Below, in pieces: positions 20,701 to 34,000 of a stretch of 37,411 bases of DNA. How positions within the stretch are numbered: position 1 is the first letter of the stretch; every line of letters begins with the position of its first letter. Origin of the DNA: Saccoglossus kowalevskii. Taxonomy: Eukaryota; Hemichordata; Enteropneusta; Harrimaniidae. The DNA lies in the NCBI RefSeq assembly GCF_000003605.2, contig NW_003135345.1:256706-294116 (forward strand), read 5' to 3'. The position numbers were made by a program, and so were the translations under genes. The notes under the pieces are model-generated. The model saw only the letters and a program-made list of their open reading frames with translations. It had not been told where the DNA came from and did not search any database.

Positions 20701-21202
20701 CAAGTAATGAGACATGGTACCAGCATGGTTCACAGTAAAAAAATATAAACTGTCCTTTCACGCACTGAGTGAGTTTAGCATTGTTAATAATCTCTGAGAC
20801 GGACATAACATGGGTTAGTTAAAATAAAAGTTGAAAAATATTTGTATAATAATAACTAGTAGGTTCGCGGTGAGTGGCTTTCGCGGTAAGTGGGTTTCGT
20901 ATCTGGCAGGGCTTTGTCTCAGTAACTTATTCTTTCATCCTTGTTGAGAATTATGTTTCTTTAACAACTGGCGCTATTCTGGGAATACCATCCTGGCAGG
21001 AGTTCCAAAATAAGACCCATGCTCTGATAATGCCTCTAGTTTCAAAGACCAGTAAACATTACTATTATGATCTTATTGGTGTTGCAATGGATAGTTAAAT
21101 ATTGTTTATTGAAATTAATAATCGCCATAACCGTTTTCCAATTTAAATAAATTGTAGTACGTAACAAACTGTATAACTCAGTCTCAACAATGAAATAAAG
21201 TA
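17701..21202. other. Intergenic, no gene seen
   Basis: AT-rich with scattered short frames, none resembling a known protein. Contains an 11-base G run (20115-20125) and CCATGG-centred, X-box-like motifs at 18806-18820 and 20515-20528. Confidence 0.5.
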
Positions 21203-21221
21203 ATATATATATATATATATA
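21203..21221. repeat. Short (AT)n microsatellite
   Basis: About nine TA units, just before copy 2 of the dispersed repeat. Confidence 0.9.
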
Positions 21222-21273
21222 AGTTCACAACTGGCGATTTAGCAATATTAGGGATTGTCAACTTCCCGTGAAG

Positions 21274-21566
21274 TTGATTACCTAACCTCTTTAGGTTCAT
21301 GTGCTGTAAGTTACAGAGCACGTCCCCCAGCAATTAATTAAGCCGAGGCGTTTTCGATATTAAAATCGCAAAACTCTCCGTTTTTACACAACCTGGGAAG
21401 TTCGAATTACTAAATGAAATACAGGACGACGAAGCTGAAATATCCAAGAACCAACACATACCAACAATCTCAAAAGTGAATATTCGTGGTGTATTTTAAG
21501 TCTAATCGGACCGGGAATTTGTTAGTATTCTAAATATCCAAACATATTTTAGTATAAGGTAGTAAT
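21274..21566 (+). repeat. Dispersed 0.3-kb repeat, copy 2
   Basis: Same orientation and order of blocks as 1083-1404, from TTGATTACCTAACCTCTTTA to AGTATAAGGTAGTAAT. It is slightly shorter than copy 1 because of small deletions (for example around the tatatcacaaaagtg block). Both copies stop at the same right-hand bases. Class unknown. Confidence 0.85.
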
Positions 21567-22718
21567 AACTACTAACCCACATGTTTCATTCAGTGCATTT
21601 AAAAGAGATTTGTATTTAAAAGGAAAAGGTTGTCGACTGGGACAGCCCTAATAGATACAATTTGGTCTTGTATTTGATGGCTTTCATTACTTGAAATCTT
21701 TATGTGAGTGAGGAAGTATCGATTTGCCCCGAGTGTGTACATGTCAAATTTTAGACATATCTAACAAATCATTGTGAATTACATTAATAACTAATAATTT
21801 AGTGCCTTTGACATTTTGCAATCATATGAAATCACTGATATTAAGTTTACAGGTATTAGACAGAAAAATAGAGGAGAAATATTGAATTTGTTCTTAAAAA
21901 AATAACAATCAAGTCATCACATGAAGATGGATTGCAATGGATACGGTCATCACCGAGAACTATTTGCGGATTTAACGATTTTATTATCAAAATGGCTGCA
22001 AGTCAGCCAGATCTTTATCAGATCACAAAACAAATTAAACTGAATTAAATAGTCCCCGTTTTAGAAGTTTTTTCAGAGCGGGGAATTATGATTTGTGAAG
22101 TCTGTAATTTTTCTGTCGGAAAACTGAGCATAATGGTACAGGTCATGTGATAAGTGACCTCGTGACCGTTGCGAGCAAATCCTGCTCACATTAACATATG
22201 TGTTTTTAAAACAGTGTGAATAGAATTGCTTCATGGCGGAACAGCGCAATGGGTTATGCGAATGACCGAATTACATGTATTATGCGCAGTTCACCACTGT
22301 GCACAAGGTTACGACACTTGAACATTCTTTCTGGAAAGCCCAGAGGCGCCAAAATGTAACCATATTGCGTCATACGATAGGTACCCTTGCCATATTTGTA
22401 TATTTAATGCGTCTAATTTCGTAAGGAAGCGTCGAGTGTTTAGTTAGTAAATGCGCCGTATCGCCTACTAAAACTGACGATTCACATAGTTGCAAAACAT
22501 TCCTGCTCCACAGGCTTCTCCAAGTAACAGAAATATAAAATTAGATTTTTTTACCCCTCAGGCAGAAAGCAAAAAAATGATCAAAATCACGTAATCCTGG
22601 GTAATTGCAGACAGATGCCCAGAGGCGGGAACGCGCCTACATGTAGAATGAACATGTCAAATAACGAATTTGCGAACATTTTTTGCCTTTCGCGCTCTCT
22701 TCAAATAATGAATAAAAG
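21567..22718. other. Intergenic, no gene seen
   Basis: No protein-like frame and no repeat structure that I could delimit. Confidence 0.45.
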
Positions 22719-22739
22719 GTCTGTCTGTCTGTCTGTCTG
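22719..22739. repeat. (GTCT)n microsatellite
   Basis: About five GTCT units in a row. Confidence 0.9.
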
Positions 22740-22797
22740 CTTGGTCACCGTTTTAATTGATTTTTATTGTACGTAATTAGATAAAACATCTAATTAA

Positions 22798-23049
22798 TTA
22801 AAGGGTAGTCGTCGCCACGCATGCGCGAGATATATGGGTCTCATATAAACAAAGATGACGACTTCGACTGTTGCGCAGATCAATGATTACAAACTGAGAC
22901 GTTACCAAGCTTTAATTAGGTATTTTTTAGGTGATTGGAAGGTATCTAAGGAGTCACCGGCGGTAATTATTTCAAGTCCCTCCCAGGAAAAATCAATGTT
23001 ATCAACACAAATGTCGCACATGCGCAGCGCGACGACTGCCGCCCTTTAA
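22798..23049. mobile_element. TTAA-bounded palindromic element, copy C (252 bp)
   Basis: The left end is TTAAAGGGTAGTCGTCGCCA; the right end, on the other strand, is TTAAAGGGCGGCAGTCGTCG. TTAA stands at both limits. Interior phrases (CGCATGC, AACAAAG, TGTTGCGCAGATCAA) are shared with copy D. A 64-codon frame inside it (22855-23049) is a by-product of the element and looks like no protein. Confidence 0.85.
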
Positions 23050-24776
23050 TTATTTCAGAATATTTTCTTATTTGCTTTCCATTGTGTTATGACGTCATGG
23101 ATCACATTCTTTAGTGCTATGACGAGTAGACAATTCATATGATGCCATAAATTGTTATTTTATTTTAATTTCTTTTGGGATGAGAAAACCATTTCTCTTA
23201 CAATTTGTTTAGATGTTTCATGTAGATCATCACACGGCTACATGTTGATAATTATGATGAACATAGATGGCGCATAACAAATCAGACTATGTAAGACGAT
23301 GGCTTATTTTATTTTATTTTATTAAAATTATTTTATTTTATTTTGTTCTTAAATAATGCATTCTCAGTCCCGGTGCCGGTTTGTGCTAAGGCTTCGGGCG
23401 CAAGTAGAGCGGGAAAAGTTAATCAAGTGTGTACAAATTGAGAGTTTTTGAAGTAGTTGATGGACTTGTATTCAGATACCAGCAAGCAAAAAACATTTTC
23501 AGAATTGCGAAACTGCATTGCACAATTATGCCAGCGTTGCATGCACCGTCTGCGTGATATGCCCATGGCCGGGGCATGTATGTTCACCCAGGTTTCGTCA
23601 GCGATTTCATGTGTTCGCGTTAGTGGTATATTGATTTCATTGTGGTAGTTTTATGAAATATAACTACAAGAGAAAAATAGCAATTGCCTTCCAACTTGGC
23701 ACACATAACTCACATGTGATTCGAATACTAAGACATTTCAATGTCAAAGGTCAAGGTCACATGTGTGTGTATGTTTGCAATATAACTACGAGGTTAATAT
23801 AACTAGTGTTTTTAAAATATTTATGATGATACTTTCACGATACCATTAAAAAGAATATCTTAGTTTGTATTAGTTTCTAAGGCAGGCTCAATGGAAATGA
23901 CAGCCAAAAGCTCTTCACGACCCCCGCAAAAACGGTTTACGGTAGAAGCCTACTCATAAATTAAAATACCTAGAATTTATTTATTTTGCAATAAACTGTA
24001 CTCCAAGGCAATATAAGGATTTTGACCTAAAAAAAGTTGGGGGTCACCAGCCTTTTTTACGAGAAATTGATGGTTGTTTTTGACACCATTATAACACGTT
24101 TACCACAGGTTCCTATGGTATAGATATTATGCAATATCTCACAATCTAGTCTGGTGAAAAAATCATATAATGTTAATGATTGAGTACTTTTTGTTGTTCT
24201 GAATTATTTAAAAAATCTGGGTTTTAAAAAGTGTCAAAAATGCAATTTTTCTTTAATATTGTGTTCTATGGAATTGTTCTAAATAGCAATTTTTAAGAAA
24301 TATTAGGACATGTTTCTCAAAAAGCTTAACTGTAACACACAGAATAATGCTATTTCATTGTACCATGGGACATTAGCTTCATGATTGTACATAATAAACT
24401 AATGAACATTGTCATGCGATTTATGACCAATTTTGTCATAATTCAGATCGAATCCATAAAAAAATTGTCTCAAAATCAGAGTATTTACCTCTGAACCATG
24501 GTACATGAACCTTATCAGAGTAACTACTACCGGATCATAACAAAACTAAAGGACACATAAACCAAACATTGTTAAAACAGCACTAACTATCATATCCAGG
24601 TTTTGATTCTAATAATCATTATATGCTTTTCCCACTGCTTCCACCAATAGATCAAAGAAACCTTATACATTTCTATATGTGCCGACAGAGATAACATAGA
24701 TATAGGACATATTTAAAATGAAATAGCAATTGTTACATTAGTCTATTAAACATGCAATTATGGAGGTTTTGCTGCT
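23050..24776. other. Intergenic, no gene seen
   Basis: Contains a CRE octamer at 23090-23097, a TTTTA-type simple repeat near 23306-23345, and AGGTCAAGGTCA (two abutting nuclear-receptor half-sites) at 23748-23759. Confidence 0.5.
23306..23345. repeat. (TTTTA)n simple repeat
   Basis: Two short blocks of TTTTA units separated by an AAAATTA interruption. Confidence 0.8.
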
Positions 24777-25092
24777 TATAGAAGGACGGTGGTCATCGCG
24801 CCACGCATGCTATATATATGTCCTATATTAACAAAGCTGGCGACTTTTATTGTTGCGCAGATCAAAGCGTAAAAAAAAGCGATACTACCAATATTTAGCA
24901 TTGTTTAGACGATTAGAATAGCATTGCATGAAGTATCCAGAGGAGTCAATGTCGGTATTCAGTGCATATTGCGACTAGATCAAAACTTCATTCTTGCTTG
25001 TCACTGGGAGGGCACATGGTGTTGTAGGAAATGAACACTGTTTATCAATACAAATTTCACATACGCGAAGCGCGACGACCACAGTCTTTTAA
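24777..25092. mobile_element. TTAA-bounded palindromic element, copy D (about 316 bp, decayed)
   Basis: The left end reads GAAGGACGGTGGTCATCGCG with the TTAA mutated (TTATA). The right end on the other strand is TTAAAAGACTGTGGTCGTCG. Interior blocks (CGCATGC, AACAAAGCTGGCGAC, TTGTTGCGCAGATCAAAG) follow copy C in order, so both derive from one longer parent. Confidence 0.75.
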
Positions 25093-28000
25093 GATGCACA
25101 TTGTGATCTACTAACCAGACTAACTTCTTTTTGAAACTCAAACAACCAACCCTGTCTCATTTAAATTACTGAACTTTCCCTCAAAATTACCATGCACATG
25201 TACCTTGAAGGTAACACCCGAATGTGCATGGGAAAACAACCAAATGCATCTCAATAAACTGTTGCACCTTCGTCCAAGAGATAACTCTCCTGGCAGATAA
25301 ATCTCTGTCTTATTGCTAATTCGCACACCTTATGAGTATAGTGACTCACGATTTGGCAAGTTGATTGCAAATTGAAGGTTAATTTACAAGACAAGATTTT
25401 CTGAATTCAAGAACATTCATGTAATATAAAGAAACAATGGTCCATGCAATGAATGCCCAGTTCCACATTCTGTTATTAAAACTTGTTCCTTTCAATATTA
25501 TTCCCAACAATGGCCAATTAATTGCCCTGTGTGTTATTTATGAAAGAAAGCGCACAGGATTACCATTTCTCATTTTTATTTTAAACATTCCAGTGGCTCT
25601 GGTTTTTCGCAATACATTATTAAATCCTCCCTATGGGCAACCCCTGCTACAGACATAGTTCAATTTTAACAAGATAGCACATGTGATATGAACTGCATAT
25701 GTTCGGTTTAATTTACATGACATATTGGCGAACCTTTGGTGAAGATTTTGGTAATTACCAGAGGGTTTAATTACTAATTAACCTATGAGGAAGTTCATCA
25801 ATATACATAATTCAATTAGACTTTATAATAACGCAATTTCCTGACTTGTCCCTGTCGCATCAGCCTCAATTTCCGTTTCGCAAACAACACTGAACAAAAC
25901 CTCTCCATCTTTTACTGGCACACCTGTGACGACGAGTGTAGGGCGATGTTTGGTTCTTATTCTAACACACACAGGCATTAATTGCATTGCATTTACTACT
26001 AAAACTACAGATGAAAATTAGTAATGTATTAAAATTAAACAAAGTCTGCAATAATGACAATCATACTGTCATTCGTTCTGCTATCGAGTGTAGGCCGAAA
26101 ACAAAATAATATCAAACTCTACATGGGAATCGCATATTTGGCACCTGTAGTCAATCAATTTCAAACTACTTTAGTATGCAAAAATCGATCTCAAATTTAA
26201 TGAAGCTTTAAATTTGCGTTCACATATAAAACGTTAAACCACCGATGATCCCCAGAGCGTTCTCGCAATAGAGGCATAAACAAACACGGTACACTTTATT
26301 AACTTAACCGAGATGGAGCATCCTCACGTGAATACGAGTCGGCGTTTTCGTTATTGTTCACTGGAATGAGGTACATGAACCATAAATATATGTTTATTTC
26401 TGCGGAATGTGTTTATTTAGTACATGGAACTCTTGCAACGATGATAAAAATACCCAAATATTGTTTCTATTTATTTGAAACAAGGACATCAAGATAACAA
26501 CAATGAGCATAATAAGGAGGAATGTAAATAAACAAAAGCAAATTATAAAAATATGCAATTATATAACTGCATCAAGACAAACAGATATATGGACCTCAAT
26601 GTATACAGCTAAGAACTGATCTCAGGTATTTGCAAAGATTGAGAACACTCAACATGTAGCATATTAGTACGAGTCACAGTAACACGTGTTTCTATAATAA
26701 AGCTACTACTATATGTGTTCGAAAGGTAGTTATTAAATCTCTGTGTCATAATGGTTCAATTCATTTTTGGAGATTCTAGTCGTCTATTTGATCGAACGCT
26801 TTGGTGCTATGTAACTCTTTTTGTAGCGTTAATGTATTTAGTATATATATATATATAAAATAAGTGTTAAGAAAAGTTGAGAATAATACTGATATGATAG
26901 TTGGAACAATCTTTTGAGAAACTCGGCTTTTCTACGACATATCTCAGCATAGTAAATTTATACCCGTTAGGTAGATGTTTTGTTGAATTGAATCAACATC
27001 TTTTTACCATGCAGTAGAAAGTCGTGCTGTAACTTTTTGTTTTTGTTTGTATTTTTTGCTCAATACAAATATTAATAGAACCACGAAACAGTAAGCACGA
27101 GTGAACATTATATTTACCATTGGAACGTGTCGCAGAATTTGTTGTCAATCAAAGTACTGATAATATCATCTGCGATATGGAATTATTTTGCATAAGCACT
27201 GCTTCTTAACAGAACATATGGCGACTCTATATATGTAACGATGTTACACGATTCGATTGAACAAAAATTGACTGATAATGTTAATCGCAATGTATCGTGT
27301 GATATTATATATCCACCAAACCATACTGATTCCACTTGATTTAAGGCCATATACAGACATTGTATTTCATAATGGTGCATGCTATGCTATCAAGGGACTT
27401 CACTGCAATTTATTATGCTCTGTGATATAATTTCAGTAGCACAGAAAGTCAATTCCATTTTATTTTATGCATTTTGCTCTATGGGCAATTACATATTCAT
27501 TGTAATTAGATGTAGTATTTCTTACAGTGTGAATATTAGAAATAGACAAGCCTTACACATGACGTGAGTGCAATATGATGCTTTATATTTCGTGTTATGT
27601 CTAATAAGATGCCATATTACATTACTTACAACAGCCGGTGCTGTGTCAATATTTAATATTATATTAGTTCTACTAGTTTATTCTATTCTATTTCCTGCCA
27701 AAAGAATCAAGTCAACTGCGAAACATTATTTGCCATCATTTATATTTCCAGAGTTGTAAGTTACTAGACCATAGGTAGTACCAAACTACCTATTTCGTAA
27801 AATAACATTATTTTATTTTCTGGCAACCAACCACTCAAGTACAGGAATATTTTTTTTTGTTTCAAATAGAAAAGAAAACTATAAATATATTAGAGACAAA
27901 TTCAAATAGTGCTTGAATTCTGACTCTAAATTAGATTACTAAGTTATTTTCAATTTGATCATCGAATAGTCTATTTTATGCGTGGATAAACAACTCACTC

Positions 28001-30191
28001 TGAAAACAATTCCACTATCGCTAGCTGTTTGTTTAATGATGAAATTTCGCCGTAAATGCGAGAGTGGTCAAGAGAAATTGTGTTTTTCGTTCAATGCCCT
28101 ACTTGGCTTGCTTTATTACAAATGCAAACAATTATTCTAATCACATAGAACTGACAGTTTTGATGGTTCTCGTCCGAGATAGCTCGCCGTTCTCACAACC
28201 TCACACTTCGTGGTCGGTGATCTAGACAGAATGTAGTCTTCTTTATACAATTGACTGGGGGATCGAACTATTTGTTCACCCTGTTGGTGTAGTTTGATTG
28301 ACGTATGTCATAAGCCATTTAGTAAGAGGAGGATTAACAGTGGCATACTTTCCTATATGACCGATGTCGTGACGTCATTTCCATACGAACACTGGGTACA
28401 ATGGAGCATGTACATCTTTGTGTGATAAATATTTTCTTTGTCAACACATTTTGAATATTCATGCACTATGTCACATATGTACACATTTACATAATTTATA
28501 TGTTATAGTATGACAATATGGTGTCTCAATATAATCTGATAGTTTAGGAATGTTGTACAAATCATCTAATTTTGGACACGCTGAAGGTATGTAAATTAAT
28601 TTTTAAATATCAAAAAAGGTACATCTTCACACTTAGTAATGAGTATATTTTACAAAATCCCCCCCTACACACACACAAACAAACACATCGACACCACCTA
28701 ACCGCATAATAGTGTTCAAACACATTTTGGAATATATGACATGTCTTAAATATGTGATTTATAGCTAGTTCTAAATCATTGTGACGTATCCCTGTCTATA
28801 CATACATTAATTTGAAGAGTGTGCAATAAATGTACTATAATGGTACAGTCTCTGAACAAAAACATGTTCCATTCATGTAGTAATTTATGGCAAATCATTA
28901 TGATAAATGTCTATAATGCCTTTAAACAGGCACAGTCTTTATGCTCAGTGTAACTCTCATTCGGCGGCACTTAACTAACCAAAGAGGTAGCTTGACAAAT
29001 ATATATATATATATACGCTTTCATTATGCGGTGAAGTAATCTTGGCAATGGAAAATGTCTCCCTAAGCATATACAAATTGGAGTAATCTTGGTAAATGTT
29101 GAATAATCCCACTTTTTCTTCGGAGTAATATGACCGCCTTATAACTATTATGTGATTTAAATGATCCGCCACTGTGCTCTGTGAGAATGATTTTTTTACT
29201 TGTGAATTTTAAAGAAGATTTAGTTGTAAGACAGATACTTTTTGAATCAAAGGTCTAAACATTTTGTCTCCCCGTGCGTGTAGATGACTACATCATAAAC
29301 ACAAAATTGAAGTATAAATGCCACATAGCTATATCTACTTCAAAAATAATGAAACATTATTGGAATCCCACGGTGCAACCTATCAGAGTAATTGATAGAG
29401 AAATACGCGGCTACCTAGCCCAGTTGATCGTTTGTCTTTCACAACAGAACGGTTTGCGCATAATAAGTGAGATGCATCATGGGGTTCGACATTTTGTCAT
29501 ATTCATTAGACTGTATATCATGCATTTGACATATATGGAATTATACAGCGACATTAATGTTGGGAATGAGAGAGTGAGTGTGAGAGAAAGAGATTGTTCC
29601 ACATGCATACTACGTACGTAACTACGATCATTGCTTCTTATTTTTTAAAGAACACTCAGTTCAAATTGCTCGGTCATTTATGGTACATTCTTACTTATGC
29701 GTTAGACATTTGGGTGGTGTGCCCCCCCCCCATGTGGTAGAACGGCCATTTAAAACACTCCACCAGTCAGCATGTGACAACACGGACAGTGGGGTTTCCA
29801 ATCAAATGGAAGGCAACCACTTAAGAGATTTTCTGCGATGAAAGAATACTAGAAAACACGTCTATGTAAAGAGACAAACAGTGCCAACAAAACACAAACA
29901 TCTATGGGAATAATTACCCACTCACAAAGCAATCTATATTATCCGGCCCAGCAAAGTATATGCCCCAATTTTAAAGCAATCTCCAGAAAAGAGCTACCTA
30001 GCACCTGTTTGCCCAGGCTCCTCGAATAATTAATTCACCATTTGAATAAATATAACCAATACATAAGCATTGACTGTTCTATCTATCACGATTTCTATAA
30101 TTGGCAACAGAAAGATAATCACATTTATAGCCATTTATGCTTGATTCTATTATCACATGTACTGGTTTATTGTCACTAAGCATGTAAGATC

Positions 30192-30193
<2 letters not shown>
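25093..30193. other. Intergenic, no gene seen
   Basis: Five kilobases of AT-rich sequence. Short frames such as the 73-codon one at 25437-25658 match nothing I recognise. Contains short TA runs near 26840 and 29000, a 10-base C run at 29722-29731 and a CRE octamer at 28370-28377. Confidence 0.5.

Positions 30194-30265
<72 letters not shown>
30194..30265. repeat. (TA)n microsatellite, 72 bp
   Basis: Uninterrupted alternating T and A; the longest simple repeat in the window. It creates spurious Tyr-Ile frames on both strands. Confidence 0.98.
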
Positions 30266-30269
<4 letters not shown>

Positions 30270-30894
30270 CAAATATACAAATTATATATTCTCGTCCATG
30301 CAAGACGTACACAAGCCACTGACACACAGTAAACTACGTTATAAATAAACCACCCCATTGCTGATAAATGTTATTGCAGTTACATTGGATTGGCGTCAAA
30401 AAGAAGATGTCTCTCCAACAGATTAAACCATGTGTGCATCGTGTGTCACTATTGTCAAGTCCGTAATTAAAAAGAATGATTACATGATGGTTGGATTTAT
30501 GTTATATTTTTCATGTTTGAGTACGAATGATGTCGTCATTCTTTCAAAACGTGATGTCGAGCACATAAGGTGGATGCATCATGGGAGTGGCGTATTGTAT
30601 GTTGATAAATTAATTTAAGTTTTAGTATTTGAAATCATACAATCTCAACTAAAACAATGACAAATTAATCTCTTATCATTCAACATACATGCTCGAACAT
30701 TTTGAGTCTGGTGAGTGAATTGTTTAACCATCTGTGTGCATTTTTTTGTATAAAGGATGATATGGTCGATTGTCAATACACATAGTTGACGGACTCTAAC
30801 ATAAACAATGGCGCCATTTTATCGCGAGTGTCTACCATGAGCCTTTGCGATTTTAACATGTGATTTTACTGTCTCAGGTAACAATCCCTCCGCT
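30266..30894. other. Intergenic, no gene seen
   Basis: No structure that I could delimit. Confidence 0.4.
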
Positions 30895-31032
30895 TTAAGG
30901 TCTACTCATAAATAAAATAAACCCTTACGCAGCGCGTTCGAAGTCCCTTTAAACACAACAATATTTTAACACTTGTATACGTCACATGGGGCATATCGGA
31001 CAATGACTCGGTGCGACAACTGTGGCGTTTGA
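30895..31032. mobile_element. TTAA-bounded palindromic element, copy E (about 138 bp, decayed)
   Basis: Starts at TTAA (30895). Interior phrases follow copies A and B: GCAGCGCGTTCGAA, ACTTGTATACGTC, CATATCGGACA, ACTCGGTGCGACAAC. The right end is diverged (GTTGTCGCAC on the other strand, TTAA lost), so its limit is approximate. Confidence 0.65.
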
Positions 31033-34000
31033 AAACATTCAGCAAGAACGTTTTGAAGAATTCAAACTTATAATGGCAAATATGTGTTATTTGTGTACAA
31101 ATCAGCATATGTCTCACGTACGATAACAATCACATCATCTTATTTACCTCAAAACAAGGAAAGTTGTACTACAAAGGATATCCCATCCATCAGCGTTAAT
31201 AGTGTGTATAATAGTAGTAAACACAATCTCGATTGCGCGCTACATGGTGACTGTGACGTTTAATGCAGTAAGTTATGCTTGCAAATCGGCAGTCAATCTA
31301 TGCACTTTTTGTGACCGGAAATAATAATTTCATTGGTCACGTAATCATCTTCACAATATATGATTGAGTAGATGAATAAAAACAACAGAGTATACAGTCT
31401 ACTGACGTAACCGGTAGATGATTTACGGGTTAAAACCTTATGGATTATTATGAACTGAGTTTCTGTTTAATGGGAAACATGAACTATGATTCACTTAGGC
31501 AGACATATTCTATAGTGACGTATGTTATTATTCTATTAGGGCTCCCTGGAAGATGAATATTAACACATAAGTATGGAAAGACCGTTCGCTCCAGGTAAAT
31601 TAGATTTGCGGTAGAAGTGATGCACAAACAAACGTCCATGAGGCTTGAAGTTTTAATGTTCGAGAATTGAAAGTAATTTGTGTTTATAATATGCAAAAAT
31701 ATAAAACATGCATTCGAAACATCTGGCAAGCAGTACCATTAAATCTGCGTCTGCATCATAGCGTTCATTCACGTTAGTAGCGTCATTTACTATTCCCTCG
31801 ACTCTTTGCAATGCAGTTATGGATACCATCTGTTGGAATCAGTGAAATGAACAATTGAGACGTACAATGACGTCATGACAGAACATTGCGCATTTGTGGA
31901 AATAACACTAAATTCTAAGTTAAATGTACATTCTAAACCGGTAATCACATTATGTGATTTTGAGACGTTCTTGTGGTTGTAGTGAAATTTCGAAGGAATT
32001 ATTTTCCAATGTTATTTACAGGAAAATACATAATAATAAGAAGAAATAAACACTGTGTCCGATCTGTATCCAAATATACAAAAGGGAAAAGGAATTGACA
32101 AGTCCAAAAACACCAAACAAAATACACAAACCAATTCAAGAGCACACTGTAGTCACGTGATAAACTCCTTATATGGATGAATATAAGTAATGATTGTTTA
32201 ATGAATTTTTAGTTAAGCTTTATATTATAAAAAACAGACATGAAAACACAATCCTTCGTGAACTAATCATTTAGTGTATCATATCCTTTATTATATAAAC
32301 AGGTATGTGACAAGACTACATTTTTGTACCATCAATCACCGTCCTAAATCTATTACAATAATATCAAAAAGTGAATTTTATTTATTCGCATTTACATGCA
32401 ATCATGGCTATATACATATCATTTTATATTAAGAAGCCTTTACACGAAGAGTTTTGGTTGATAAGGTTACAACTTAATTTTAAAAGCAATTATTTTTCAA
32501 CAATAAACTTTCTTCTCGTGTTTCCGTTAGCCCATGTAGCACAGATTGTGACACGGCAGCGGCCAACGGAATGTTGGATGTGAAATATGAGAAAGTTATT
32601 TTATTGAAATACGCTCTGGCAATTCGAAGTGTGTCAATCGATCAAAGATAATATTGGCTTAATTACAGTAGGTCTATGAGGGATAAAAATACATCAGTAC
32701 TGAAGATGATTGTTTTTACTAAAGCAAAGGAAAAAACACCGCATTAGGAGTGACTGCTTTTTGGCGGTACATTTATACAAATTGTGACGAATCAGAGACA
32801 CTTCAACAACATAATGTCGTCTCTTGTTATTTACACGCGAAGCGGTGGCCTACGTGATGCGTTCCATGATTCCGTTTTCTCGGGTTAAATTTGTTTGTGA
32901 ATTGATTAAAGAAGGAAAAGTAGCGGGCTAAACACCAGATGCCGATTTGATGGCGAATTGGCTTCATTAGAAAATTTAATCTGTCAGCATATGAAGTACG
33001 ACTCCAACTTAGATCTATGATAAAATACTAGTAGCAGTAATATTCAAGAACAAGTTCTAACTGCGGGTGCTGTATCGACACATAGCAAACGATATACATT
33101 TGTTAATTTGGATTGAGTGGTTTAGTTTCAATGAAAATAATGACAGCTAAATTACACAGTTCACCCTTTAACCTATGTTTTTCCAATATTCATAACTCTA
33201 ATATATTAACACATTTTGTATGTTTTTTGCAGGGAATCATTTAACGTGGGCGTCACATTTCAAATACGATTCTGTAGGGAACCATCAATCCAGTCTGATA
33301 TTAAATGGTGAGTCCATATATGCGTTATAACGTATTGTATACATCACCTGGTTTTAATCAGAATACAACATGGACAATTATATATCATCGCTTTCAAATA
33401 ATTAAATATATTTTTTTCCAATTTTATAAGTGAATACTAGATCACTGTTACTGAACAGAATTACACGACAATTCATTTTGATTTGTTTGGTTACAATACA
33501 GAATTGACAACGCTAAGACCCAATCAAACCGATCCACGCAGCGATGGTTTGTGTATGGGGTTTGGCGTTTGTATCGACATTGCAAGCCGAGGGGATGTAG
33601 TGGTTATTATAAATAGAGATGTTTTAAACATCGTGGAAACTTGATGTGTCATATCGCGGACTTGAACAGCAATGACTGACCAAATGACTAAATGTAACAT
33701 CCTGGATAATGCAGTTATCATTGATGATTACCACATCAATGAAAAATGAGAAGATGGCTGGGCTAAACATCGAGTACAACTACGAAGAATGATAAGTAAT
33801 ATTATTGATGTTTAGAACATTAATAAATATGAAAAATGTTTATTCTAATAAACACATGAACGACTCAATTAGTAGCTGTAACAAGTGTGATTATGGTCAT
33901 TAACATATTTATTAGTGAAATTGAAGATAGCAAATACGAGGAAGAAATTTAATCTTTTTTAATTATTGATAAAAATCGTGACATGAATATTTAAATTAAA

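Noticed and set aside
23748-23759. Nuclear receptor response element AGGTCAAGGTCA
   Set aside because: The match to two half-sites is real, but one short motif far from any gene is not enough to call a regulatory feature.
30079-30358. Tyr-Ile repeat frames on both strands
   Set aside because: They are translations of the TA microsatellite.
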